Notes: generated from the sequence alone by a model not told the origin. Shown: positions 25,701 to 36,862, counted from the stretch's first letter. The stretch: DNA of 64,000 nt from Aurifilum marmelostoma (GCA_027559495.1 JAMXSV010000017.1:1984001-2048000), one strand, 5' to 3'. Numbers and translations: made by a program.

Positions 25701-25837
25701 CGGTCGGGGGAGCGTGCGGGTCTAGCCCTCCTATCCTGACGGTCAACACCGTTCCCATCAACACGAGGCAGTGTAGATGCCTTGGTATTCTCAACTCCGT
25801 TCTCCCTGATCTCGCCTTCATCAGAGCTGCTCGACAT
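22735..25837 (-). CDS. prp4: Prp4-type spliceosomal protein kinase (PRPF4B orthologue)
   Basis: Four exons (25837-24850, 24796-23907, 23848-23480, 22959-22735) give 823 residues; introns are 53, 58 and 520 nt, all GT-AG, and the phases agree. The first ~350 residues are Arg/Ser/Asp-rich with many SR, RD and RRGG pieces, as in nuclear splicing kinases. The kinase domain starts near residue 505 (GRYQIQSSLGKGMFSGVARA, then VAIKIMRNN). The catalytic loop is HADLKPDN (617-624), the metal site is DLG (638-640) in ICDLGTA, and the segment VSRFYRAPEIILG with DMWSIGCTLYELYTGKILF is diagnostic of the DYRK/PRP4 branch. The end (PSEALRHPFFQEKI) matches PRPF4B. Prp4 phosphorylates U4/U6.U5 tri-snRNP proteins to activate the spliceosome. 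The start at 25837 is the first ATG giving MSSSSDEGEI; upstream codons in frame are leader. HAD for HRD and DLG for DFG are seen in this branch. Confidence 0.95.
22960..23479 (-). other. Unusually long (520 nt) third intron of prp4
   Basis: Donor GTACGT follows the codon pair GK of exon 3; acceptor CATCTAG precedes ACGACGGTC, giving GKTTVRILPVVKPTRDL, which fits the Prp4 family without insertion. One frame inside is open for about 130 codons from 23,353, beginning MSLWLGQKDIAEQ, but it resembles no protein known to me. A cryptic acceptor (TCTGAAAG) just before that frame could make an alternative product. Confidence 0.75.
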
Positions 25838-26446
25838 GATGTTGTCTTTTTCCCGTTCCTTTTTTCTGTGGAGCAGACAAGGATAATTCTCTAGCTTTTC
25901 GTGGGTAAAGATGCACGCGTCAGTCAAGCTCAAGTGATTCTTCCAGGAGGAAGCAGGAGAAATAGAGGCCAACCGGATCAATCCTGTCAACTCTTTGTAG
26001 ACTCAGGACATGGTCCGGAGCAGGGTTGTCAATGGCTCTTCTTCCAGAAGGAGGGTGTCCAATGTGAATGGAGAGGCTGATGAATGAAGTTGATGATGCA
26101 GTCGGCAACAATGCAAGATGAGGTGTAAATACGACGAAGGAGGTGTTGTTGCTTGTGAGGTGAGGACGTCGACGTCAAGCTTGGTCGTTGGGCTCAGTAA
26201 CTTGCGCCAGTCCTGGTATCTGACTCAGCACTTATCGATAAGGCAAGGGTCCTGGAAGTTGCAGTGGGGCAACCGCTTCTTTGGCAGGTGAAAGGGCCAT
26301 GGGATTCTAGGCCAAAGACGCCTTTTCTAATTCTCGAATCATTCTCCTCACCGCAAAACCCTGCCCAACACTCCTCAACCTCGTCTACCCTGCCGTCTCT
26401 CTGATCTACACGACAAATCCCGGTGCAACATCAACTATACATTATA
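25838..26446. promoter_or_regulatory. Shared promoter interval between divergent prp4 (-) and TMA7 (+)
   Basis: The 609 bp between the two start codons contains both upstream regions. It includes C/T-rich leaders on the TMA7 side (about 26,330-26,440) and short-leader sequence before prp4. No TATA-like element stands out. Shared regulation of a splicing kinase and a ribosome-associated factor would be plausible but is inference. Confidence 0.5.
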
Positions 26447-26808
26447 ATGGGTGGCTCTGACAGACAAGGTCGGTGTACTCCCGCGTCGGCGATCCGCAAC
26501 GTACATAGAAGGACTCGTGCTGACGAAAAGGGTGCACAGGTGGCAAGGCGAAGCCCCTGAAGGCGCCAAAGAAGCAGAACAAGGACCTTGACGACGAGGA
26601 CAAGGCTTTCCTCGAGAAGAAGAAGGCTGGTACGCCGCTTCCCCTTGGCCACCCGCCGCACGACTCAATACGTCTTGAGCACAACGACTAATACTACATG
26701 ACGATCACAGAGGAGAAGGCACGGAAGGAGATGGCCGCAGCGGCTGGCGGAAAGAAGGGGCCCCTCAACACTGGCGGGCAGGGTATCAAGAAGAGCGGCA
26801 AGAAATAA
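26447..26808 (+). CDS. TMA7: Translation machinery-associated protein 7
   Basis: Three exons (26447-26468, 26540-26629, 26711-26808) join in phase 1 both times to give a 69-residue, highly basic protein: MGGSDRQGGKAKPLKAPKKQ at the start, DLDDEDKAF in the middle and GPLNTGGQGIKKSGKK at the end. This end is the hallmark of TMA7/CCDC72, and family members are about 64-69 residues. The first intron has a weak donor (GTCGGT) but a good CTGAC branch site at about 26,519; the second has an ACTAATAC branch site. TMA7 co-purifies with ribosomes in yeast; its exact role is poorly known. The gene is too short and split to appear as a continuous reading frame. It is transcribed divergently from prp4. 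Confidence 0.93.
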
Positions 26809-27564
26809 GCGGACAGACTTATTTTGGTGTCTTTGCAGGCCTGGTCTTCGAGGCAACAGCGAGGCAAGTTCATGATGGGCAGACTATATGTTGGAATGAC
26901 AGGGAGCAAGGCGCTGGGCACACTGCATTTCAGAGGAGAGCAAGAGCATTGATCTACAATTCCAACGCGACAGCGAACATGCATGTCGATGAATATGTTG
27001 GATAGTGTGACTGGACCGTATGACCCCAAGTGGAGCGTTAGAAGAACTGTGGACGAGATATCAAAGCGAGATTTCTTTGGACATCCAGGATTACTGCTTT
27101 GACATATACCTCAACTTCCAGTTGGTGACTATGCATGGGACACGAGAGAACCCAAAAATTGCACATCGAACGAAAGTCCGCACAAGACGCAGGGTCGGCC
27201 GATCTTGACCCATACAGTGCCGAACACTGGGCCTTTCTTTTCAACAGTCTGTATCTAGCCGCCCGCTAGGGGCGCTGAACGGTTACAGAGGGCAACCGCA
27301 TACAGTGCCAATTCCACTCCGCTGCTGAGACATATGCTGACCGACAGCTCTGCAATACGAATGGATATTGTTGACCTCGGATGATGCGGTGCGACATGGA
27401 ATCGCATGTGTAAATCCCAACAAACCATCCCCATCATCTTTTCACTACATAGAGATGGGCTGGCCTTTGGTTTCCGACTTTTTACTGTTCAGGAATCCGG
27501 CCGTGACATTAGGGAGAAAAAATTCTGAGGAAGAAGCTGCAAGGACGGTCCTATTCCATCCACT
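26809..27564. other. Intergenic: TMA7 3' flank and PAQR gene promoter
   Basis: 756 bp with no supported gene. Short overlapping frames on both strands look accidental. Confidence 0.6.
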
Positions 27565-28691
27565 ATGGCCTGCGAAGACGTCCACCAGCCAAAGCCCCGC
27601 CGGCGCCGCGGCTCCCCACGCTCTCCATCCGAAAGGCATCCCTCCGCTGATCTTCTTGACGCTCTCAACGCTGTCGAGGCGAAGATCGAGTCCGCCCTGC
27701 TTTGGGCATGGAACGACCTTCCCGACTGGCGGCGCGACAACGCCTTTATCCACACGGGATACCGGCCCACGAGCAACAGCTACCGTCGCTCCCTGTGGTC
27801 CATCTTCAGCCTGCACAACGAGTCTGTCAATATCTGGACCCATCTTCTCGGGTCTATTCTCTTCACTGCCCTGGGCGTGACCGCACTGTACCTTTTTGAG
27901 ACCCTCATCGTGCCGCGGTACTCCACTGCTACTGCCACGGATGTGTTGGTCTTTGGCTGCTTCTTCGTGGGGGCGTTTGCTTGTCTGGGCATGAGCGCGA
28001 CATACCATGCCCTATGCAACCACAGCCCGGAGGTGGCCAAGTGGGGAAACAAACTAGACTACAGCGGAATTGTGTTCCTGATCGTGGGAAGTTATGTGCC
28101 CGCGCTGTACTACGGATTCTACTGCCTCCCAAGGCTGATGGAAATCTATTTGGCTGGGGTAGGTTGTACTCCCTCAACGAACAGACGAACAAAACTGATG
28201 ACTTGTTTCTGACCGCGGTCCAAGATTTCCACCCTGGGACTGGGCTGTCTGACAGTTTCGTGGTTCGAATACTTCCGGACCCCGGCATGGAGACCATACC
28301 GCGCCCTCATGTTCGTCAGCCTGGGCGTCTCCGGAGTCGTGCCCGTCATCCATGGCCTCAAGATGTACGGATGGAGCGAGCTCGACGAGAGGATGGGGCT
28401 CAGTTGGGTTTTGCTGCAGGGCGCACTGTATATTTCTGGCGCTTTCCTCTACGCTGTAAGTAAACAGGTGGTGTGCTGCCTGCTGCCAGGAGACCTGTCA
28501 ATCACGCAGGACTCTGACACTTCAACAAACAGATACGCTGGCCCGAGAGAACGTCTCCCAAGACCTTCGACATATGGGGTAGCTCGCACCAGATCTTTCA
28601 CATCCTGATCCTGTTCGCTGCTGCGTCGCATCTCTATGGCATGATACAGGCGTTTGACTTTCATCATGGTGCTCTTGGTCCACGCTGCTAG
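27565..28691 (+). CDS. PAQR / hemolysin-III family seven-TM protein (Izh-like, AdipoR-related)
   Basis: Three exons (27565-28158, 28225-28455, 28533-28691), both introns phase 0 (66 and 77 nt), give 327 residues. A soluble N-terminus of about 70 residues ends in DNAFIHTGYRPTSNSY and the family signature SLHNESVNIWTHLLG, followed by seven hydrophobic segments. The metal-site residues of the family are present: S144-x3-H148 (SATYH), D165 (KLDYSG) and H294-x3-H298 (HQIFH). Human AdipoR enzymes hold zinc with the three His and hydrolyse ceramide; yeast Izh proteins affect zinc and sterol metabolism. The length is normal for fungal Izh-type proteins, and the complete metal site suggests an active enzyme in an internal or plasma membrane. 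The next gene downstream is convergent, with 247 bp between stop codons. Confidence 0.93.
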
Positions 28692-28938
28692 ATCTCAGAC
28701 TAATCACACTTGAGGAGGCACACAGAGAAGGACGGAGGAAGCATCAGTGAAGAATAATCGGGGCCAATATGCATTCAGGGTACCTGGCGGTTCGGGTCCC
28801 TTCACTTCTGGGTGTCAAGGGCAGCTCACCCTATTCATCTACCCGGAGGTGGGCAGTTAAGGCCTTTTAATACTGACCCCCCTCATGGCATCCATTCACG
28901 TACAACCAGAATTATTTAGATGTACCATCGACCACGGA

Positions 28939-31315
28939 TTATGCTGAGCGTTCTTCAAGACCTTGTCCAGCGAGACCCAGATCCATAATCTTGACCAGCC
29001 CGCTCCCCATAGCAGCAGCCGCCCACCAGCCATGCTCGACATTCGGGTTCCACGCCGCCATCGTGATCCTAGTCAAAGCCTCGTGTACTACGACCTTCGT
29101 CTTCTCCGTCTCCCGCAGCAGCGCAAGCTCTTCCTCTAACCTGAGGCCGTTGTCTCCCTCCTCCAATACTGCCTGTTGACCAGCCGCCCTTCTTCTGGGA
29201 TTCTTGCTCTTCGGTCTCTTCGCCTTCGCGGCGGCCTCCCTCCGCTTGACTTCCTTCATAAGTTCCGTCGCACGGGGGTTGCTGTTGTACTCGGGGCGAA
29301 AACCTTGTAGAATACGCGCGGCACCACGGATGTCCTGGGGAGCCCTAGTGGCTGCAGCCGGGGTTATCTTTGGTGGAGGGCGGAACTCGTGTTGCAGGAT
29401 CTTGAGTTTATGCACCTCATCGCCGCGCTCCTTGATGAGCACGCGCAGCGGGTTGAACGCCCACAGGCTCCCGTCTGCACAGCCGACTAGCGCGAAGGGG
29501 TGCGTCCGCCCGCTCGCCACACACATTGGTGGGCTCGGGGCGGTCATCAGCGTGCGGCTCTGCACGAAGTGGCGCACATGAGTATATCCAATGGTGGTGT
29601 TGTGCGGCGATCCGCTGGGATAGATGCCCAGAAAGCCTTGTAGATGGTCGTTCCAGTCGAGAAGGTTGGGCTGGAAGTTGGCACAGTTGGGGAGCGGGAT
29701 GTATGTGGTCTCGGCGCTGGGCAGGTTGAGGTCCGTAAGGGTGGGACAGCCGCCAACTGGGAAAGTGGCAATGTGATAGGGGTGCGACGGGAAGCCACTT
29801 GCAATGTCGAGGATTTGGCTCATATGTGCAGCGTGACGGGTGAGGAGCCGTTGTGGCGAGATGGACCAGAGGGTGATGGAGCCGTCCGAGTGCCCAAGAC
29901 AGAGGCGATTCGTGTTGACCCAGGTGAGGCAGGTAGCGTGTACGGCGTACTCGTCCGTGATTCCGAAGGTAGCTACGGGGGAGGTGACCCAGCCTGGCAG
30001 AACTTGTTAGGATGAGCCCCGAGATATTCGAAGCCAGGATATGTGACGCCTGCTTACCATAATTTTCCTGGTCAGCAGCGGGCTTGGACACCTCAACGAC
30101 CCTGACCTGTCCATCCGCGCAGAGAACGGCAAGCAGGCCGATCTTCGAGTCGTCTAACAGAGAAACGGGGCACCACTGTAGTCTCTTGGGCCGACCCCAG
30201 TCGAAAGATAGTGCTTGGACCAGACGAGCATCGTTGCTTCCATCTTTGTGGCAAGGGATGGACCAGATCTGCACACTGCCCTTCTTCTTATCCTCGACAT
30301 CGTCTTCTAGCGAGTCGGCGTCCTTGCGATCCTGGTCTGAGAACGGTATCGTGGACACGGCCAGATATTGCTCCCTATGCCCTATCAGTGGTGCCCAGCC
30401 GACAGCGAGAGGGATGCCGCTCGTGTCTAGCAGCCAGCCTTTTGGTGGTGGTGTGGAATTCTGTGATGTGGATTTAGCCGCGTGACAGAGCTCCCCTGTC
30501 TCTGAAACAGGGCGAGCAGACCCATATCGTGTGCGTATTTGTTTCTGGCTGCTGAATGGCCCGACTAAGCACACGAGTTCGGTCGCTGGAGGCTTGAACA
30601 TATCGACGTGATCCTCTCTGATCTTCCTCAAGCGCTGCAGCTTGCCTTCTCCCGCCCTGTATCTGTCGTACCAAGACTTGGTCCACTTTCTCTGTTTCGC
30701 CTCGTAATCGTCTGGGAGCCAAGGACTCTGCATTACGCCGCCATCGCCGGGACTTCGAGTCGGCAAGACCTGGTGGTTGAACCACTTCCTCAACATGCCT
30801 CTAGCGACCTTGATGTGACCCGGGTCCGGCCCGTAGAGGCCTTCGAGCAGCTTCAGGCCTCGGGTTGAGCGCTGGAGTGGCCCGTCGTAGACGCGTGTGT
30901 TGCGTATGTCTGTCGGATATGTTGAGATGGCGTGGACGACCCCTCGCTTGAGCAGTTTCCTTCTCAGTCTGCCTCGTCTGCGTGGCACTTTTCTCGGCGG
31001 GGCCCCCGCTTCATCATTGTCGCCTTCGCCATCCTCTTCTGACCCAACACCCGCCAGCTCATCGTTACCAGCCTCCCTCGAGTTCACCGATAGATCATCT
31101 CCCTCAAACCTGCTGTTTCCTATTCCTTCATCATTCACATCCTCGTCGCTAGCACCTTGGCTTCCCACATTGGCTCCAGGCTCTTGAAAGTCGACATCTT
31201 CATCTGAGTCTTGCGCCTCCTGTACCTCGCCCTTGTCCCTCTCATTTTCACTCTCTTCAGATTGTGCCTCTGTATAGCTGAAGCGCTTGGACTTGTTCGC
31301 TTTTCTTGTGCGCAT
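28939..31315 (-). CDS. WD40 protein, TFIIIC subunit Tfc6/Sfc6-like
   Basis: Two exons (31315-30058 and 29993-28939, 64-nt phase-1 intron with a CTAAC branch site) give 770 residues. The first ATG is MRTRKANKSKRF at 31315; the frame continues upstream without an ATG. Residues ~15-100 are acidic and low-complexity, followed by a strongly basic AT-hook-like block (KVPRRRGRLRRKLLKRG). The rest is a divergent WD/beta-propeller: GSVQIWSI, LAVLCADGQVRVVEV, RLCLGHSDGSITLWSI, FALVGCADGSLWAFNP. This matches fungal proteins annotated as the sixth TFIIIC subunit (tau91 in budding yeast, Sfc6 in fission yeast), which helps TFIIIC bind the B box of tRNA genes. The WD repeats are certain; the TFIIIC assignment rests on overall layout (acidic, AT-hook, divergent propeller) and is less sure. 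Confidence 0.7.
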
Positions 31316-34300
31316 TGCGATTGGTGGTAGGATGTACTGACCAGGTTGTGGTCGTTGTTGAGATGTATTGACAGGCGAGTGCTGTTGCCCCTGTCTGGTA
31401 GACAAAAATTGATTGGCATGTTGTGAGCCCGGCAGATATAATAGGGGAGGGGCAACAGAGGCCCTGGTAGATTGGAGTGGAATGGCAAACAGTACAGGGC
31501 CTAGCCTCCCAAGTTAGTGCCTTCCGTCACTGGCGCATCAGTGGCCACCTCCTACACTAGGGGACCCGGAAGCACTGAAAACGGCGTGCTACACTTAGAA
31601 CCTTGATTGAATTCATGGAAGATACTCGTCAGTAGTAATAACAGAGAACATTTGTGCAATTATCGTTTCTTTTGGATTTCTTTGCAACCCCGACCGACCA
31701 TTCAACCTCAGCCAGGTGACATACACGAAGAAATGGAGCCAGCTGAGCGGCTTTTCTATAAAATTTACCAAGAGCTATGGCACCTTGAACGATGTACAAC
31801 GTGCCCTATTCACTTACACAATCGTGGATGATCTTGCACCTTGCTTGTGCTCCATACTGCACCGGCAGGATTGCCGTGGTGGTCGACCCGTGAAGACATC
31901 TTGTGCGAGTGATACGCGCATCCTGCACAATCATAGAGCATTGCCAGTGCACTTCGACTAGATTAATGATGGTCTCGTTCTTCCGAGGTTGTTGTTTATA
32001 CCAGGCTTTACTTGCATCCTCATGTCTCCGCTATATCTACACCAGCATTCGCAGATCCTTGCCATGTTTATTGACCTAAGCAGACAGAGACCCAATTATG
32101 AATTCCGATTCGCTTCTCGAGTAATCACCATGACTTTCCTATTCCAGCTTCTTTGCGCTATCACCTGACATGTTTGAGCGTTCCACAATTGCTCGCGTCG
32201 AACGTGCCCTTTTCACCCACAAGTAAATCATGCTACAGGTACGCAATCTAGACAATTCGCAAACAGACCTCAGCAACTAGACATCTAGCAAAGCACCGGG
32301 ATGATTCAAGAAATCCATGGTTTGAACAGATCGCTGATATTTCTGCACCAATACAATGCCGCTTAACGCTGTGGTTTTTTTTTGTCTCCATGCCCGCTGA
32401 TGCCCTGAATCTATAATGTAATTGAGAATGTGACTGTTTTTAGATATATCACCGCTTTTTAAGAGAAAAAATAATGCCCAGAGCCACAATAATACATATA
32501 ATGGTGAGAATACACAAGGATAATGTGAAGACCAGAAACTTCGTTGCCAACAGATCTTTACATGTAGCATGTGCAGCTTTGGACTGCAGGAACATGGTAT
32601 TCGAGAAAGTAGATGTACCACAGTCAGAAACGTCTGTATTCGAATTCCTTTCAACCCGGCATTGTCGTCCGACTGTGTCATGGATCTGTGTCGGTCCTGC
32701 AGAACTTTTGGTAGTACTGATTAGAGCCGTAGTGGAGCTTTTCGGAGAAGTTTGATAGACAGGGAGGATTGATCCTTCAGACCTCAACGATTGGGTTATT
32801 TTGGATAGCATTCTGGATTTCGATGGAGTGCTCTAGATCTGCTTGTGATGTGACTGAGACTGATAATCAAGGTTGATTAGATTTCCCTATAGCCTATAGT
32901 CGGACAAGGTGTCATATAGGGTACATATAGTTCCCTTCTATAAAGGAAAATTCCAATGTTGTTCTATTTTTAGGCCTTTCCTTTCAGTTTAAGAGATGGC
33001 AGAAATATTACAAAGAGACATAAGATAATTGCTTAACCTTAGTAAAACCAGAGGTACAGTATCTACAGACAAGCAGTGCTTTGTTGTGATATGGCTTGGT
33101 GGTAAGTGATTAATTACCTAGAGAAAAGAGTAGATTTGTCTAACTCGAGGGTTTCTCACTGCTGCCCTGGCCCCTAATGATTCCAGTGCTTCTGGAAAGG
33201 CTCCTAGAATTTTTCTATCTATGGAAATGGATCTCTGCTTGGAGTTCATTAATGAATCCACCACGCAGATTTTGCGTCTGTTTGAGCTGTGAATATTGAT
33301 TGAGAGTGATTCAGCTCTGTGAGTCACGAAGCAGTGACTGGCCCTTTGCCAGTGACGCTGACTGAGCCAGTCAACCATGGGATATTAACAAGAGCTGTTT
33401 GTACAACCTTTCTGCGTCCACGGATTCTGTTCTGCTTTCCAACCAACGTCAAGACAATCTACAGCCGCACTCTTGACAATGCCTGCATACTTGTGCTTCC
33501 TGACTAGGGTGACCTGCAACATACCTTGAAATTTATTCACGAGTTTTCACAGCCAACTTTCCCGGCAATCACCAGTCGTCTAACAATCAAGGCTTCCCAG
33601 GTGATTGTGCCTGTCTCCAAACGTCCAAGTTTGATTGAAAACTACAATTTGAAGAAGTGGAAAGATATTATATGCCAGGTAAGGCCAGCCTGTACTACCA
33701 TCATATAAAGGAACACCTTTCTTCCTATATCTCCCTCTTCCCACCCTCCTTACTCCTATGTCTCCGCTCCTCATCAGGCCTTGCCTGTTCTCGGGGCCTT
33801 TAGACTTCTCTCAGCACCCATCGTTTCCGAATAGCAACATGTTTTCCCAAGTGTTCTCTGGAGTTCCAGATGACGCTCGACTGTTGTCACAACCCCTTTC
33901 TCGACTGACCATTGGCGCCTGCCCTTTTGGTCCCTGTTCACATCAGTGAAGAACTTTCGAAAGAGAAGAATACTACCCCTCGACCATTGTCATCATTGTT
34001 CCTGCTCAAACTTCACCTCCTGCTTCCATCATCTGCATCCCCGGCACAGATCGCCTGATCCGCTTTATTCAACTCGTGATGCTTTTGTTACGTGCGAAAG
34101 AAAAGGAAAACCGTATCTAACAGGCTGTCTCGTTCAAAGAGATATACACCTCAGGAAATCAGGGAGCACGCTGGCGTAACAGGCATTGCATCATTCTTCA
34201 GCTCTATTCTATCCAGTGACTTCGGCCCACGCCATCTTTGACCGAGAGGCTATTCGTAACACCTCACATCATCTCACATCGATTTGCTCACCCCGAGCCC

Positions 34301-34458
34301 AGTTCGCAGGTAAGTTGCCCGAAGTGCTGGAGGCTGTCCAATAGTTTTTATCACCTTCTCAGTTTATCTACCCGCCCAGGATTCTCAAAACCTGAGACAA
34401 TTAACATGCGGAATTTGCAGTATCCAAACTTCACAGCGCTGTGACCTGCTTAAAAAAA
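31316..34458. other. 3.1-kb interval between divergent TFIIIC-like and RNA ligase genes
   Basis: A+T-richer than the flanking genes from about 32,000 to 33,700. It holds one weak candidate gene (32,449-32,811, listed separately). A 22-nt element around 31,797-31,820 recurs imperfectly at about 32,199-32,222 (shared core AACGTGCCCT-TTCAC), suggesting an old local duplication. The last 700 bp, C/T-rich, is likely the leader of the RNA ligase gene. Confidence 0.5.
32449..32811 (-). CDS. Possible small tail-anchored membrane protein (hypothetical)
   Basis: A 120-residue frame with a true ATG. The first ~90 residues are polar and Ser/Thr-rich; residues about 92-115 form one strong hydrophobic segment (FLVFTLSLCILTIICIIVAL), and the chain ends with SLKKR five residues later. 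That is the layout of a C-tail-anchored protein. It lies in A+T-rich non-conserved sequence and I recognise no homologue, so it may be accidental. Confidence 0.3.
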   Translation of the reverse strand: MLSKITQSLRSEGSILPVYQTSPKSSTTALISTTKSSAGPTQIHDTVGRQCRVERNSNTDVSDCGTSTFSNTMFLQSKAAHATCKDLLATKFLVFTLSLCILTIICIIVALGIIFSLKKR

Positions 34459-36246
34459 ATGGCTCCCAAACTCGCTACCTTCGAGGACTTCAAGTCCAAG
34501 CTCGACCGATCCAAGTGCAGCAGCACGTACACAGCAAAGCATCTCGCGCCGCCTTACGGAATGCAGAACAAATCGAAGCCCGGCCTTTCAGCGACTGCAC
34601 CCAATGTTGAGGCACCTACGCGTCCCAAAGAGCATCTTCAAACCAATGTCGCGGACTTCCTCAAGGCCAACTACGGGTTTGACGTGAGCAAGTTCAAAGC
34701 AAAGTATACCAGACACGCTGTTAGTCCTCCTGGCCGACAGACAAGTTCGGAGACCAACGGCAATATATCGAAGACCTCAGCACCGACCGTCGAGGTATTA
34801 GACGCTTCGAAAGACGCTGGATACGTCTCTCCCGAGGACTCGGTGTCGACGAACACAAGGGCTGAGCCCTACAAACCTCTCAGCAAGAAGATAGCGATCC
34901 CTATGGCGAAGACAGACAGCTCCGGCCCAGGCCAGCTCTGGAAGCCCATGACCAAGTTCAATTCTTTCAAAGACGTAGCAGCCGCGCGAGACCAGTTCCC
35001 GATCGTCAAACAGCCGACAAAGCAGCCCTCATTACAAACTCAGACCCTCGATCCCACCAACACCCTCCGCCTAGCCAGCCTGCGATTCATCAAGAACATC
35101 CACGAGGTCAAGGCTGGAGACCGCACCGTGACCCTGGGAGAGGTGGATGGATGGCTGTGCATCGTGCCGCACAGCACCTACAAGGACGGCGATCTCGTGT
35201 TGTACCTAGAAGTTGACGCCTTCCTGCCTGCATCGGACGAGCGATTTGGAAAATTGCTGCCTGTGACCATGACCGATGGCAAGCCCGGACACCGCGTTCA
35301 AACCACAAAATTCAACACCGATCAAGCTAGAATCGTGGTCCAAGGCTACGTCTTTCCTGTCGAGAAGTTTGCCGAGGTCAGCGAGGAAGTATACATGGTG
35401 AGAAACATCCTGCGAATCGGCGGCGAAGAACCGAAGCCTAGCGAGGCTCTCATCAACTGGATCGTCTTGACGATATACCGGAACAAGAACTGGGCCGAGA
35501 AGCTCGGCATAAAGAAGTGGGAGGAGCAAAGTTTGGAAGCCGAGCACCCGGCTCACCTCAAGCTCGGTGCTGTTCCGACGCGCCTGTTCAAGAAGACCGA
35601 CATCACCCGCTTGGAGGACTGTCCGAACCTCTTCACCAAGGCGAAGTACCGTAGGTACGAGTACCAGGAGAGCGTCAAGATGGACGGCACATCCATGACG
35701 GTGTACTTTGTCAATTCGGCTCTCCCCCTCTCCACCGACCTTAACCCTCTGCCCAAGAAAGTCGGCCCGAACACGGTTCACCCCAACGGGCGCTTTGGCG
35801 TCTGTTCCAAGAACGTGGACATCAATGAGCTCAATGACTGCCAAGTAGGGTACTGGAAGACCGCCCTTCGCTATGACCTGCCGTCGAAGCTCGCAGCAAA
35901 GGGCCGGAGCGTCGCTATTCATGGCGAGCTCTGTGGACACAACATCAACCAGAACCGGGAGAAGATTCCTGGTCACCAGGTTGACTTCTTCGTTTTCTCT
36001 ATATACGATATCGCAACGCAGAAGTACATTAATCCGAGAACGGCCGTCAATGTTGCCAGGCAGCTTGGCCTTAAGCACGTGCCGGTCCTTGGCTACGTAA
36101 AGATTCGTGAGATCGCTGGCAATCACCAAGAGCTGAAGAAGCGTGCCATGCAGCGCAAGGGTGAGGGCCTCGTCTACAAGTGTCTTCAGGACGGTCGGTC
36201 ATTCAAGGTGATCTCTAGCACGTACTTGCTTGAGCACGGTCTTTAA
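34459..36246 (+). CDS. RNA ligase of the Deinococcus DRB0094 (Rnl5) type with N-terminal extension
   Basis: Single exon, 595 residues, starting at the ATG at 34459 (MAPKLATFEDFKSKL); the frame upstream lacks an ATG. Residues 1-~200 are low-complexity and probably disordered. Residues ~204-262 form an OB-like module (EVDGWLCIVP, DGDLVLYLEVDAFLP) matching the N-terminal domain of Deinococcus radiodurans RNA ligase. The nucleotidyltransferase domain follows with all motifs: I KMDG (Lys407 expected to take AMP), III FGVCSKN (447-452), IIIa IHGELCG (Glu490), IV EGLVYK (569-574) and V FKV (Lys583). Rnl5-type enzymes seal nicks in which the 3'-OH strand is RNA. All catalytic residues are present, so it should be active. 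It is not the tRNA ligase Trl1, which has a different architecture. The gene borders the Hsp70-like/partner array, convergent with partner A. Confidence 0.9.
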   Translation: MAPKLATFEDFKSKLDRSKCSSTYTAKHLAPPYGMQNKSKPGLSATAPNVEAPTRPKEHLQTNVADFLKANYGFDVSKFKAKYTRHAVSPPGRQTSSETNGNISKTSAPTVEVLDASKDAGYVSPEDSVSTNTRAEPYKPLSKKIAIPMAKTDSSGPGQLWKPMTKFNSFKDVAAARDQFPIVKQPTKQPSLQTQTLDPTNTLRLASLRFIKNIHEVKAGDRTVTLGEVDGWLCIVPHSTYKDGDLVLYLEVDAFLPASDERFGKLLPVTMTDGKPGHRVQTTKFNTDQARIVVQGYVFPVEKFAEVSEEVYMVRNILRIGGEEPKPSEALINWIVLTIYRNKNWAEKLGIKKWEEQSLEAEHPAHLKLGAVPTRLFKKTDITRLEDCPNLFTKAKYRRYEYQESVKMDGTSMTVYFVNSALPLSTDLNPLPKKVGPNTVHPNGRFGVCSKNVDINELNDCQVGYWKTALRYDLPSKLAAKGRSVAIHGELCGHNINQNREKIPGHQVDFFVFSIYDIATQKYINPRTAVNVARQLGLKHVPVLGYVKIREIAGNHQELKKRAMQRKGEGLVYKCLQDGRSFKVISSTYLLEHGL

Positions 36247-36862
36247 TCGTTGGGGTATGGGGTCTGAATATCTGTCGAGCTTTGGGACTGGGACGAAATC
36301 CAGGCTAGGTATCAGAGTAACCACGTAGTCCAGAAGGGCGAAAGAACAATGCAAAGGGCTAAACAAGCATCAGATTGGCATGAAAAAAGACGTGTGACTT
36401 GTGATCTCTGACTATGCTACTGGTGTACTTATCGGGAGCGTTGCTTTTTAGATCTCATTTGGTATTTCTCAACTTTGCGGAGTGCAGAGGAAAGCTACCT
36501 ATTGATGTGTAGCTGCTACGGAATGCAGCGCGAACTCGAAAATTTGGCATACGCCTCCGACCCTATCACTCAACCCTCTGACTGAAACCCAGTCCAAACT
36601 CATAGACAACGTGCCACTAAAGTGCGAGGCTGTTATGGTCGATTCGCCTTGATCGATAATCAGAAGCGCCACAGGCGAGCAACGGAGTCTGATACCACAG
36701 ACAATGGCGTGGACCCTATTGTACTCCCACATTCCTCCAAGAGCTCTTTGCAAAATCGACGAACCTCCAGTCTGATGCCCGTAACGGAACAAGAGTCTTG
36801 CTTCCCTGGCCCTTGATAGCGCGATCATGGTCTGAACTCGCAGACCATACAACTTTCGATGC
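36247..36862. other. Intergenic between convergent RNA ligase and partner A genes
   Basis: 616 bp of 3' flanks. A minus-strand frame of about 110 codons (36,499-36,852) has no recognisable features and is probably chance. Confidence 0.5.

Noticed and set aside
27445..28008. 187-codon minus-strand ORF
   Set aside because: Antisense to the well-supported PAQR-family gene; no features of its own.
35206..36129. 307-codon minus-strand ORF
   Set aside because: Exact antisense shadow of the RNA ligase catalytic domain, whose sense frame carries all motifs.
36499..36852. About 110-codon minus-strand ORF downstream of partner A
   Set aside because: In 3' flanking sequence between convergent genes, no features; probably chance.
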